A DNA stretch of 64,000 nt from Bradyrhizobium sp. Ec3.3 (GTDB lineage: Bacteria; Pseudomonadota; Alphaproteobacteria; Rhizobiales; Xanthobacteraceae), in contig NZ_AXAS01000007.1 in assembly GCF_000472925.1 (NCBI RefSeq), forward strand, positions 47,485 to 111,484, in the 5' to 3' direction. A program made the position numbers and the translations under genes. Positions 44,064 to 52,753 of this stretch are shown one piece after another. Within the stretch, counting starts at the first letter, position 1; each line of letters starts with the position of its first letter. Below the pieces are notes generated by a model, which was given only the letters and a program-made list of their open reading frames with translations, searched no databases and had not been told where the DNA came from.

Positions 44064-45923
44064 TTACGCGACAGGATGCAGGACGTTCTGCAAACTCAAC
44101 CACGTCCAGAGCAAAAGTCGATGATCCTCGCGTTTGCAAAGATGGTCCTGCCAAGCTTGCCTGATCCATTGCAGCCGCATGCCGGATACAGGCGACAGAG
44201 GCAGGGTCTTGGGTACTTGACGCATCCATTCGGCCAAAGGAATTCCAAATCCCTTCTTCTTTCGATGGATGATCGCTTCCGGAAGCAAAGGGCCAAGCGC
44301 CTTCTTAAGCAGAACCTTCCTCTTGCCGTTCTTGTACTTAAATCGGTGCGGCAACCGCTGGCAAAAATCTACCAGGTCGTTATCCAGAAAGATCGCTCGT
44401 GTCTCCAACGAAGACATCATGGAAGCGCGGTCAACTTTGGTTAAGATGTCATCCTGCAGATAGAAGATTGTGAAGAACTGCAAGAGGCGATCGACCCGTG
44501 TTTTGGCCGGACCCATTTCCCATAACTCCATGGCTTCGCTGTAAACATCCTCAGCGCGCATCGGCTTGTCGAACAGATCTCTGGCATTGGCAGGATCCAG
44601 CGGCGACATCCATGTCGGCGCCCACGCCGATTCCGGGTGCGAAAGCCCCATCAATGTCCGCCGGAGCCTAAAATCCAGGCTCATGTTGCGAGCAGACTTT
44701 GGCATGAAGGCAGCAAGGTCGCGCAAAAGACAATGAAGCTTGTTCGGAACGAGGCGGCTGTAAACGCTGGCGAGCCGCAAAGCTCTAAACGGGTCATAGC
44801 CGGCGAACAGTTCATCTCCACCGTCACCGGACAGGGCTACCGTTGCCTGTGCCCTCGTGAAGGCGGAGAGCAGATAGGTGGGGACAATAGAGGGGTCGCC
44901 CAACGGTTCATCAAGTTTTGAGAGAACTTGAGGAATGAGATCCCGTGCCTCCTCCAGATCGAGGATGCGTTGATTGTGGCGGGAGCCCACGTGCGAGGCC
45001 GCAATCTTGGCGAACTCAGATTCGTCATATGATGGTTCGGAAAATCCGACCGTGAAGCTGTTGAGGGGCCCCCCATTGCGGACCCGCGCCGCGGCCGCCA
45101 ATACGGCACTTGAATCGAGACCGCCGCTGAGAAAAACCCCGACCGACACATCGCTGACCAATCGCCGGCCGACAGCTTGCAGCAACAAATGACGTAGCTC
45201 CTCGGCAAGAGCTTCATCTCCTTTTGCCGCAAGGTCTTCATCGGGCTCAAGCACGAAGCGCCAATATGCTTCGATGGTCGAAGCAAGCGTATTCAGATCG
45301 ACCGTCATGAAATGACCGGCGGGAAGCTTCGCCGAACCCTCATATAGTGCGTGGGGAGCAGGAAGGTAGCCGTAAGCAAACAGCTTTTGCAGTGCCAGCG
45401 TCGAAGGCCTGGCCAAAATGTCGCGGTGGCAAGTCAAGGCGTTCAGCTCGCTCGCAAACGCGAATACCCCGGGCCGAGATGCATAATAAAGAGGCTTCTC
45501 GCCAAACCTGTCGCGGGCGAGAAACAAGCGTTGTCGTTCCTCATCGAGCACGGCGAAAGCGAACATGCCGTTAAGGCGTTCAGCCACTCCGGTCCCCCAT
45601 TCGGCATATCCGCAGACGAGGATTTCGGTATCAGAATGGCTGCTAGAAAATACGTGGCCAGCTGCCACCAATTCTGCGCGCAGCGTTTCGTGGTTATAGA
45701 TCTCACCGTTATAAACGACGCATATCGTGCCTGCTGCATTCCACATCGGCTGGACGCCGCCGCTGATGTCTCTGATAGCGAGGCGGCGATGCCCAAGATG
45801 CACGGCTCTATCGCGATCGATGTGGAAGCCTTCACTATCGGGCCCGCGATGAACAAGGGCGCGTGTCATACGCATGAGGTCAAGCTGATCGCCACGTCCT
45901 ACGAAACCCGCGATACCGCACAT
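44064..45923 (-). CDS. asnB: Glutamine-hydrolysing asparagine synthetase family protein
   Basis: A 619-residue two-domain enzyme. The amino-terminal class II glutaminase begins MCGIAGFVGRGDQ with nucleophile Cys2, followed by RALVHRGPDSEGFHIDRDRA and VVYNGEIYNHETLRAELVAA. The synthetase domain has the PP-loop VSVGVFLSGGLDSSAVLAAA and the SGDGGDELFAGYD box. Homologues inside glycan clusters amidate sugars or substrates other than aspartate. Here the ATG overlaps the stop of a GT2 glycosyltransferase gene, so a role in surface polysaccharide modification is more likely than asparagine supply. Length is normal and the frame intact. Confidence 0.88.
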   Translation of the reverse strand: MCGIAGFVGRGDQLDLMRMTRALVHRGPDSEGFHIDRDRAVHLGHRRLAIRDISGGVQPMWNAAGTICVVYNGEIYNHETLRAELVAAGHVFSSSHSDTEILVCGYAEWGTGVAERLNGMFAFAVLDEERQRLFLARDRFGEKPLYYASRPGVFAFASELNALTCHRDILARPSTLALQKLFAYGYLPAPHALYEGSAKLPAGHFMTVDLNTLASTIEAYWRFVLEPDEDLAAKGDEALAEELRHLLLQAVGRRLVSDVSVGVFLSGGLDSSAVLAAAARVRNGGPLNSFTVGFSEPSYDESEFAKIAASHVGSRHNQRILDLEEARDLIPQVLSKLDEPLGDPSIVPTYLLSAFTRAQATVALSGDGGDELFAGYDPFRALRLASVYSRLVPNKLHCLLRDLAAFMPKSARNMSLDFRLRRTLMGLSHPESAWAPTWMSPLDPANARDLFDKPMRAEDVYSEAMELWEMGPAKTRVDRLLQFFTIFYLQDDILTKVDRASMMSSLETRAIFLDNDLVDFCQRLPHRFKYKNGKRKVLLKKALGPLLPEAIIHRKKKGFGIPLAEWMRQVPKTLPLSPVSGMRLQWIRQAWQDHLCKREDHRLLLWTWLSLQNVLHPVA

Positions 45924-46921
45924 CAGTCGGTCTGAAAATTAAAAGTTTCGCGAACGGTATACGCACGCCGTTCGCGCGCCTCAAAGTAGGTGCGGGCCAA
46001 GATCTCGGCGATCAATCCCAACAGGATGCTCTGAACGCCGATAAGAAAGGTCAGCGCAGTAAGCGGAAGAATTGGGGTCTGGACCATTGACACATCTTCG
46101 CAAAGCTTGAGCCATATCATTAGGGCGGTCAATGAAATCGAGAGCAGCAGCGACAGCAATCCGAAGCCGCCAAATAAATAAATCGGCTTTACAAGGTATC
46201 GATCCAGAAACTTGACGACAACCAGGTCAAGGATGACCTTGAGAATACGCTCTATCCCGTATTTCGATTTGTCGAATTTGCGTGCGTGATGACGCACAGG
46301 AATTTCACACAGCCGCGCGCCCATCCATGACACATATATCGGAACAAATCGATGCATTTCGCCGTATAAGCGAACGTCCTTAACCATCTCGCGCCGATAT
46401 GCCTTCAACGTGCACCCATAATCGTGCAGATGAACCCCCGAGATCCGCGAGATGATCCTGTTGGCGACACGGCTGACGAAATTGCGTCGGATCGTCGCGT
46501 CGTATCGCTCCTTTCTCCATCCCGAGACGACATCAAATCCCTCGTCCATCTTCGCAAGTAGTTCCGGAATATCTTGTGGATCGTTTTGAAGGTCCGCATC
46601 AATGGATATGATGACACGACCCCTCGCATAATCTATTCCAGCCATCATTGCGGCCGTCTGGCCATAGTTTCTACAAAAGCTCACGACGCGCAGCTCTTTT
46701 CGCCTGTTGGCGATCTCTTGCAATAGACCCATCGACCTGTCGGTGCTACCGTCGTTGACGCAAATGACCTCGAACGATCTTCCGATGCTGTCGAGCACGC
46801 GCAGCAGTTCGTCACACAGTCGGACGATGCTGCCCTCTTCGTTGAAGATCGGGACGATGACCGAAATCGCTGGGCCTTCAGGATCAGGAGCCAATCGGCG
46901 GTTATCCTTTGGTTCAATCAT
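45923..46921 (-). CDS. GT2 family polyprenyl-phosphate glycosyltransferase (DPM1/ArnC-like)
   Basis: A 332-residue enzyme with a GT-A domain (ISVIVPIFNEEGSIVRLCDE; VICVNDGSTDRSMGLLQE; VIISIDADLQNDPQDIPELL) and two C-terminal transmembrane helices (IYLFGGFGLLSLLLSISLTA; LPLTALTFLIGVQSILLGLI). This architecture loads a sugar onto undecaprenyl phosphate on the cytosolic face. Its stop overlaps the asnB-like start. A GT-C-like membrane protein 2.2 kb upstream could use the lipid-linked sugar. Sugar unknown. Confidence 0.88.
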   Translation of the reverse strand: MIEPKDNRRLAPDPEGPAISVIVPIFNEEGSIVRLCDELLRVLDSIGRSFEVICVNDGSTDRSMGLLQEIANRRKELRVVSFCRNYGQTAAMMAGIDYARGRVIISIDADLQNDPQDIPELLAKMDEGFDVVSGWRKERYDATIRRNFVSRVANRIISRISGVHLHDYGCTLKAYRREMVKDVRLYGEMHRFVPIYVSWMGARLCEIPVRHHARKFDKSKYGIERILKVILDLVVVKFLDRYLVKPIYLFGGFGLLSLLLSISLTALMIWLKLCEDVSMVQTPILPLTALTFLIGVQSILLGLIAEILARTYFEARERRAYTVRETFNFQTD

Positions 46922-48094
46922 GATTTAGTTGCTCAGGGCCAGTGCAGTTATCGTTGCGCCTCAAACGCCTCGATCACGCTAACGACGAGCACGGGATGAT
47001 TGTCGAGGCCCAGACGCATTGGACGAACTCAATTGCCTTAAGTCGGCTGTCAAGCGGACGAACGTCAAAAACCAAAGGTTCGACCGGTTTTTGAATGTCG
47101 TTGGACGGCTATGAGAGCAGCCTCATGCATCACATCGAACTGTATCCTGCGCTCGTTGATCACTTGATCGAGGTTTTCAGAATTTGCGCTGCCCCGGCCA
47201 CCGTTAGAAAGGGCGATCAGCTGTTGTGAGTTTTTTGTTGTGAGTTTTTCTTCATTCTGTTTGCCAAGCATACCCGACTTGCCAAGCATACCCGACTTGC
47301 CAAGCATACCCGACTTGCCAAGCATACCCGACCGGCTGGTTGACTCGGCGCGACAGACGACTTGACGACATCGGGCCGAACTGGAGGTTCTGAGTAGTTT
47401 TACGCGCAGCTTTGCGGTCCGCATTTAACGCACTAAACCACTGGATGCGTCGCTTGGGGAGCTACCAGATCAGATGGGGCTAAAGTGTCACCCGGCATCG
47501 AGCTAATAGCGGCGCACGAGGATGGCATCTCGATCAAGTCGGCTGGACTGTTGGCGATGGCGACGCGATGCGCATAGCGACCGAGGAAGGGCTGTGCCTG
47601 TTGTGGTCCGCCAAATGGCGGCTTGGCATAGACGACCTAGTTGGCGTGTCGGAGCCATCGAGCCGTTGGTGAACGGAGGGATCGGCGAGATGGACAAGAT
47701 CACCAGAATGAGCCAAACTGGCTAACCGAAGGCAACTTGCAGCTCTTCTTGCAGCTCTTGAAGAAACAGGCGGCGGAACAGCCGAGTGAGCACGCGCACT
47801 AGCAGGAAGAAGCCGGGCTGGCGAGCGACCTAGCGTGTGCGGTCGAGTGAAGGTCAATTCAGGCACGACATAGTGGACAAGCGGATGGTGCTGCGGGTTT
47901 GGTCCCAGGTCCGGAGGGCGGCGGTCATGCCGAGCTGGGGCGCGACGTGGTGCCCTCCGGATCGGCTCGCATTGATTGCTGCGTCGGCCTCAGCCGCATC
48001 TATCGTGGTTAGTCGGCTGTGGCAATCGGTTTGCTCGCCTCCTCGCCTTGTGATCGACCGTATCTGTAGTGAGCCGTTGATGCGCCAGGAGATC
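46922..48094. other. Region of decayed sequence with a short tandem repeat
   Basis: No intact gene was recognised. A 119-residue minus-strand frame (47065-47424) carries the translated tandem repeat but is otherwise unlike known proteins. Fragments at 47500-48060 look like broken mobile or accessory DNA, with stops in every frame. Confidence 0.45.
47263..47334. repeat. 18-bp tandem repeat, four copies
   Basis: Unit GCCAAGCATACCCGACTT at 47263, 47281, 47299 and 47317; the last copy differs in its two final bases. Unit length divisible by three lets the minus strand encode a six-residue repeat SGMLGK four times. There are no spacers, so it is not a CRISPR. Confidence 0.95.
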
Positions 48095-48862
48095 TTAGAT
48101 CGGGGGATCTTTGGCGCAGGCACAGATCAGTGATGTGCCGTAGACATAGTTGGGCAAAAGTTGGCTTTCCACCCAAAATGCGATTCCCAATAGTCCATGC
48201 AGCCAGGATGCTTTGGGTGGACCAAACGCAGTCGCGCGGTTCATACCAAGTTTCTTCTGTAATAAGGCCGGCACATACAAAGCATGAAAAAAGTAGCTGT
48301 ACGATTTGATCGAAAGGCGCGACGGAAGCGCTAATTTGCGAAGTTCAGCAACATCGTAGCGTAGGAAATGGCGGTAATGGTCGTCGAAGTTCGACCACAG
48401 CTCTTGCCGCGCTGGCACTGTGATGATCAGCGAACGCAGCGCCGGAAAGGCACGAAAAATTGCTTCGATAAATGTGACTGGCTGCTCGATGTGTTCGAGT
48501 ACGTCCAAGAGCAGAACTGTCGTCACTCGGTCGCGCAGGTCCTTGTCAATACTGGCGAAATCAGTCTTCAAAAAGACAAACGGTCTCGCCTCTTCGTGCA
48601 CCCATGGATCGCCCAGGTCGCAGCCATACACGTCGAATCCGGCTTTGCGCAAGCCGCTAACGTAGTAACCTCGAGCAGCGCCGATTTCGAGTAGCGTCTC
48701 GCGGCGGTCACAAAACGCTTGGACGTAGCTCTTCACAATAGCGCTCCGAGCACGATGCCAATAGTGTCTCTCATAACCAGGCGGAAAGGCTTCATCGAAC
48801 TCGTTGTTCGAAAATTCGCTACCGACTCGGGGATGATCGGAAACGCTCACTTCATCAATCAT
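48095..48862 (-). CDS. Class I SAM-dependent methyltransferase
   Basis: A 255-residue protein from ATG 48862. Motif I LLEIGAARGYYVSGLRKAGF is followed by YGCDLGDPWVHEEARPF and TTVLLLDVLEHIEQPVTFIE, the pattern of methyltransferase_23 proteins in glycan clusters. The C-terminal part has hydrophobic stretches (ASWLHGLLGIAFWVESQLL). A longer frame to 48958 lacks a ribosome site and conserved sequence. Neighbours suggest surface-glycan modification. Acceptor unknown. Confidence 0.75.
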   Translation of the reverse strand: MIDEVSVSDHPRVGSEFSNNEFDEAFPPGYERHYWHRARSAIVKSYVQAFCDRRETLLEIGAARGYYVSGLRKAGFDVYGCDLGDPWVHEEARPFVFLKTDFASIDKDLRDRVTTVLLLDVLEHIEQPVTFIEAIFRAFPALRSLIITVPARQELWSNFDDHYRHFLRYDVAELRKLALPSRLSIKSYSYFFHALYVPALLQKKLGMNRATAFGPPKASWLHGLLGIAFWVESQLLPNYVYGTSLICACAKDPPI

Positions 48863-49193
48863 TGGAGACCTGCATAGTGAACCATCAGATCCCGAATCAT
48901 GGCCGGCTAGGGCCCCCTTGCGATGGCCAAGCGCGCGAGCATTGCGGCGGGGCGACAACTAGTACATTCGAGTAGGTGCTTGGACGCTGCTTCCAACCGG
49001 GCTCCGAAGCCGTGCTTGGTCTACGTTGGGCGCCTCAAAATTGCGGCTCTCGCCCCCTGAATAAACAATTTTCGCAGATAACGGTTGCTGGGCCCGTTAT
49101 GCGGACGAGAATCGTGTGATCATCGTCGAGAGTTGTCTCGGTGCAGGTTTCCTCGGAGATTCGGGTTCCAAGGCTACCACGAGGATCACAGTT
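48863..49193. other. Intergenic region, no gene seen
   Basis: About 330 bp between the methyltransferase start and the end of the polytopic membrane-protein gene. Only overlapping short frames; it should contain the methyltransferase promoter. Confidence 0.45.
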
Positions 49194-51083
49194 TCACGAT
49201 GGGGTCTGTTTCTGGCTGTCCAGCCGTTGTCGCCTGGCTTCACGGCAGGATTGCTCCGCCAGCACGGCGGGGCGTACGGGCTTGAGCAAAAACTGCCCGT
49301 AAGCATCCGGATCATCTCCGTTATTGATGGGCGTCTCGAACGCAGCGGCGGCGACGTAGTCCGCTTGGCGGGCTCCAAAGGAGGCCATGACACTGGCTTG
49401 GTCAAGATGATGCGGGCCCTTCGGCTCGATCAATAACCACGCGTTGGCCAGATCGGCGCAGCTCTCAAGTCCGAGCGCTTTCACCGCGGCTGCGTTACTG
49501 CCGGTATCTGGCACGAGCGGCCATGTTTGACCGAAGTGTGCTACGGTTCTGTCCCATGGCCCGATAAGCCATGGTCGACCGAGGGCTCGCGTTTCAAGCA
49601 CAAACAGCAGGCCCGGCGAGCGGCCCGAGAGATCGACCATCGGCGTGCCGACTTCAAGGCCAGCCGCATGAGCCTGGGCTCTGGCCGTGGCCAGATAGTC
49701 GTGGAGGGGTTGCGGGAGCACCAATTTTCCGCCGCCCGGCATGGGTGTGACAGCGCTATAAGCGCGCAGATCTTTCACCTGATCCCACGGTTTGAGGATG
49801 GCAGTATTGATCACTGATGCAGTGAGCAACTGCGCCAACACCGTCAGGGGCAGCAGAGTGGCGATGCTGCGCCCCTGTTGCCCAAGAGGACTCAGGAACG
49901 CAACGACCGCGAGCATCCAGAACAAGGCGGCCTTCGAACCGCCCCACCAGTAGTTGACATTGGAGCCCAGCGCGAACAAGTGCGGCAGGACCAAAAACGT
50001 GAGCGCTAGTGTGACGCTGGTGGGAGCTTGGGTGCGCAGAACCAACCCCTCATGATAGAACATCGCGCCAAGGCATGTGAAGGCCGGCACAAGGAACAGG
50101 GTGGAGAGCGTGATGCTGATCGGATCGGTCCCCAGCAGCGCAATCGCTATTGTTACGATCAACACCGCAGCGAGAGCCAGTGATAGGAGCAACTTGTGCG
50201 TAGACGCCATGAGAATGCCGAGCAGAAGGGCGATCACCATTAACACAGTGATAGCGAGTTGCGCGCGACTGGTTTCGAGCCAGTCGATCCGAAACATAAA
50301 AGACACGTCGTGTCGGGCACCCAGCAGGATTTCAAAATCGGCGCTGTTGACCATACGGCTCACCAGCCCGGTGATGCCGCCGTCGATCAAGTAGGCGGTA
50401 ACGATCAGTAGAGCGAGAGCGACCAGCGCCGAGCCAAGCATGGGCAGCAGCGACTTTCGGCGCAAAAAGACGAAATATAGCATAACGAGGAGGGCAATGG
50501 CCGCAGCGGTGGTCGGCTTGCCCATGAAGCTGGACCAGCCGCCAACGCCGACCAGGATCCATCCCGAGACCTGGCGGATGCGCCCTGGCCGATCGGCCAG
50601 CAGCAAGCCGATCATCACCACCAAGAGCGATTGAAAGGTCAGCGTGTTGTAGTTGGGGGTGCGCGACCACGTGGTATTAAAGTTGACTAATGCCAGGCTG
50701 GCGATCCCTGCTGACAGTACCGCCGCATGGGGCCAGCCCACTGGCCAGAGGCGCCGGATCACAAGGAGGCTGAGAATCCAACCGAGCACCACAGTGAGCG
50801 TGACGTTGGCAATGCGAAGCACTGTGATGTCGCCACCCGTCCACTGATATGGCCAGTAATAGACGAAACCGAAAAGGGACGGCGGGCTATTGATTGCGTA
50901 GGCGAACGGGTTTGCTATGGAATTGAGGTAGAAACCTTCGGTGCCGAGAAGGAAGCCGTAACTGCTGTAATATAGTAGCCAGGCGAAAAGAATTGCTGTG
51001 GTTACGGCGGACAGACCCAACAAAGTTCGATCTAGCAAAACTGAATACGTTTTTCCGTTGATAAAGCGGTCATCTCTTGGCAT
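49194..51083 (-). CDS. Polytopic membrane protein, GT-C-like
   Basis: A 629-residue protein with about eleven hydrophobic segments in the first 430 residues (for example SAVTTAILFAWLLYYSSYGF, VTLTVVLGWILSLLVIRRLW, LLSLALAAVLIVTIAIALLG) and a soluble C-terminal domain of about 180 residues. The first periplasmic loop contains FYLNSIANPFAYAINS and TTWSRTPNYNTLTFQ. This is the layout of GT-C lipid-sugar-dependent glycosyltransferases (PMT/ArnT-like), although no D-D/E motif is certain. It may use the polyprenyl-linked sugar made by the GT2 enzyme. Start ATG 51083. A transporter is less likely given the large C-terminal domain. Confidence 0.6.
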   Translation of the reverse strand: MPRDDRFINGKTYSVLLDRTLLGLSAVTTAILFAWLLYYSSYGFLLGTEGFYLNSIANPFAYAINSPPSLFGFVYYWPYQWTGGDITVLRIANVTLTVVLGWILSLLVIRRLWPVGWPHAAVLSAGIASLALVNFNTTWSRTPNYNTLTFQSLLVVMIGLLLADRPGRIRQVSGWILVGVGGWSSFMGKPTTAAAIALLVMLYFVFLRRKSLLPMLGSALVALALLIVTAYLIDGGITGLVSRMVNSADFEILLGARHDVSFMFRIDWLETSRAQLAITVLMVIALLLGILMASTHKLLLSLALAAVLIVTIAIALLGTDPISITLSTLFLVPAFTCLGAMFYHEGLVLRTQAPTSVTLALTFLVLPHLFALGSNVNYWWGGSKAALFWMLAVVAFLSPLGQQGRSIATLLPLTVLAQLLTASVINTAILKPWDQVKDLRAYSAVTPMPGGGKLVLPQPLHDYLATARAQAHAAGLEVGTPMVDLSGRSPGLLFVLETRALGRPWLIGPWDRTVAHFGQTWPLVPDTGSNAAAVKALGLESCADLANAWLLIEPKGPHHLDQASVMASFGARQADYVAAAAFETPINNGDDPDAYGQFLLKPVRPAVLAEQSCREARRQRLDSQKQTPS

Positions 51084-51256
51084 AGGTCCTACCTGCCAGC
51101 CCCGTAGACGAGGCGCATTCCAATGGATAGCAGCCTCAAGGAGCTTCTAACTGACCGGAGCCCCGCCATCTCCTCCAAGAACTGGTAGAGTGCATCACTT
51201 TTACTCATTTGATATCAACAAGCGTGGAGCCGCGTTGGAGTCGAACTGTTATCGGT

Positions 51257-52261
51257 TCAACAAGGAAGGTCTTCAGCAAAGACCATCAGCCCGTCTCCCC
51301 TGCGCGTAAGACCTCGGGAGCGCCGGCAGATGAGCGTGCCCGCGACTTTCGCGTGGACGGTGATCGGTTCGCGCCAAGGTAACTCGGGCGCGAGGATTTG
51401 GCCCACCGGTTGGCCTTGCGAGACTTGTGCTCCGAGCTCAATGAACGGGTCGAAGACGCCTGCGCTCTCTGCGTAAAGGTAATAGTAGGTATACGGTCCG
51501 GGACGCCTTAGAATTCTCATCGGGCCAGGTGGAGGTAAGTCTGCGGTAGCCGCGGAATCAAGTGCCCCAAGATAAGTGAGCACGCGTAGCACGCCGGTTT
51601 CGCCCAGTGTGACCGCGGCCGGCGATACGCCGCCGCCGCCTCCAAGCTCGGTGCCGAGGCGCTCGATTCCGGCACGGCGACAGCATCCGATCGTGCCGAC
51701 ATCCGTAGTTGGCGGCTCCGAGAATACGTACCCAACAGGCGATCCGAAGGAACGCAGGATGCCCAAAAGTCGCGAGCGCGCGTTTTCGTCCTCGATGTCA
51801 GTGATGCTGGGACCGGGCACGTAGTTGAGCGAATTTCCGCCTGAGTGAAGATCAATCAGAAACGCTGACTTTGGGATCAGCGTTTTCTCGACAAAGTCGG
51901 CGATACGTTCGGTCGGTGTACCACGGGGGTCGCCGGGGAAACTCCGATTCAAATTGCCATTATCAAGAGGTGATGTTCTCGTCCCTGCTAATGCCGCCGG
52001 CAGATTGACGGCGGGAAGAAGCAGCAGGCGTCCGCGTACATGTCGAAAGTCAAGTTGGCGCGCCAACCTTGTCAAGATGATCTGGCCTTCGAATTCATCG
52101 CCGTGGTTTCCCGCCATGAGCAGAATGCGCGGACCGTCTCCGTTGCGGAACGCGACAACGGGTATTTGTATCTGCCGATAAGCGGAATCGTCCGTCGACG
52201 AAGCGAGGCTGATGGTTCCCGTTTGTCTGCCCTGTTTATCGATGTCTATGTTCAATCTCAT
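51257..52261 (-). CDS. Succinylglutamate desuccinylase/aspartoacylase-family deacylase (DoeB-like)
   Basis: A 334-residue zinc carboxypeptidase-fold enzyme. Motif GPRILLMAGNHGDEFEGQII supplies His and Glu zinc ligands, SAFLIDLHSGGNSLNYVPGP the second His, and RLGTELGGGGGVSPAA carries the catalytic Glu region. Sequence NRSFPGDPRGTPTERIA is family typical. DoeB in ectoine degradation removes the acetyl group from N-acetyl-diaminobutyrate; a similar deacylation is likely here. ATG at 52261 begins the conserved part (MRLNIDIDKQGRQTGTISLA). The longer open frame upstream is an IS256 remnant, so the native promoter has been displaced. Confidence 0.8.
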   Translation of the reverse strand: MRLNIDIDKQGRQTGTISLASSTDDSAYRQIQIPVVAFRNGDGPRILLMAGNHGDEFEGQIILTRLARQLDFRHVRGRLLLLPAVNLPAALAGTRTSPLDNGNLNRSFPGDPRGTPTERIADFVEKTLIPKSAFLIDLHSGGNSLNYVPGPSITDIEDENARSRLLGILRSFGSPVGYVFSEPPTTDVGTIGCCRRAGIERLGTELGGGGGVSPAAVTLGETGVLRVLTYLGALDSAATADLPPPGPMRILRRPGPYTYYYLYAESAGVFDPFIELGAQVSQGQPVGQILAPELPWREPITVHAKVAGTLICRRSRGLTRRGDGLMVFAEDLPC

Positions 52262-52584
52262 TGCGGCATTCGCCCAAACTTTGCGTCCCGTGCGATCACG
52301 GGGGTGTCCTGCTCGATGTTGAAGCTCTTGGGGGTTGTGCATGCCAGCATCGTCCAGCGCAGGGCCATGCTTGCGTCGCGCCATCGCTTGACGTTGCCGC
52401 AGACGCGGCGGATCGTGCCGTTCATGTTCTCGATGATGTTGATGGAGGCGAACGATCGCCGGAGCTGCTGCGAAAGTGCCAAGGCCCGTGACCATGAGGA
52501 TTTAATTGAGACCCTCGTGAATGCTGGCCGCCACGCTCGGCGCGTCGCGCTCCGGGCGGCGCGCCGGGCGTTTATGCAGGTCAT
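52262..52584 (-). pseudogene. IS256-family transposase remnant
   Basis: A minus-strand frame encodes FTRVSIKSSWSRALALSQQL then RRSFASINIIENMNGTIRRV and CGNVKRWRDASMALRWTMLA, the C-terminal region of IS256 transposases around the last catalytic Glu (N-I-I-E-N-M-N). The remainder is missing. It abuts the deacylase start and its open frame runs into that gene in another frame. Confidence 0.85.
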
Positions 52585-52753
52585 CTTGCTAATCGAGCTA
52601 ACGCTACATAGTCGGATCGAACCACAGCACTAAGACGTTTTAACTTTCCATCACTTAACCGCGCAATGATGGCGCGCGTTTTGGTGCATTTCATTTCTAG
52701 ACCGTGTCCATGTAAGGGATTGAACGAAGTCTGATAAAGACCCACTGCTCAAA

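Noticed and set aside
47263..47334. Repeat array considered as a CRISPR
   Set aside because: The 18-bp units are contiguous with no spacers, and no cas gene is nearby.
51257..52495. 412-residue version of the deacylase
   Set aside because: The first 78 residues are read through IS256 remnant DNA; the conserved protein begins at 52261.
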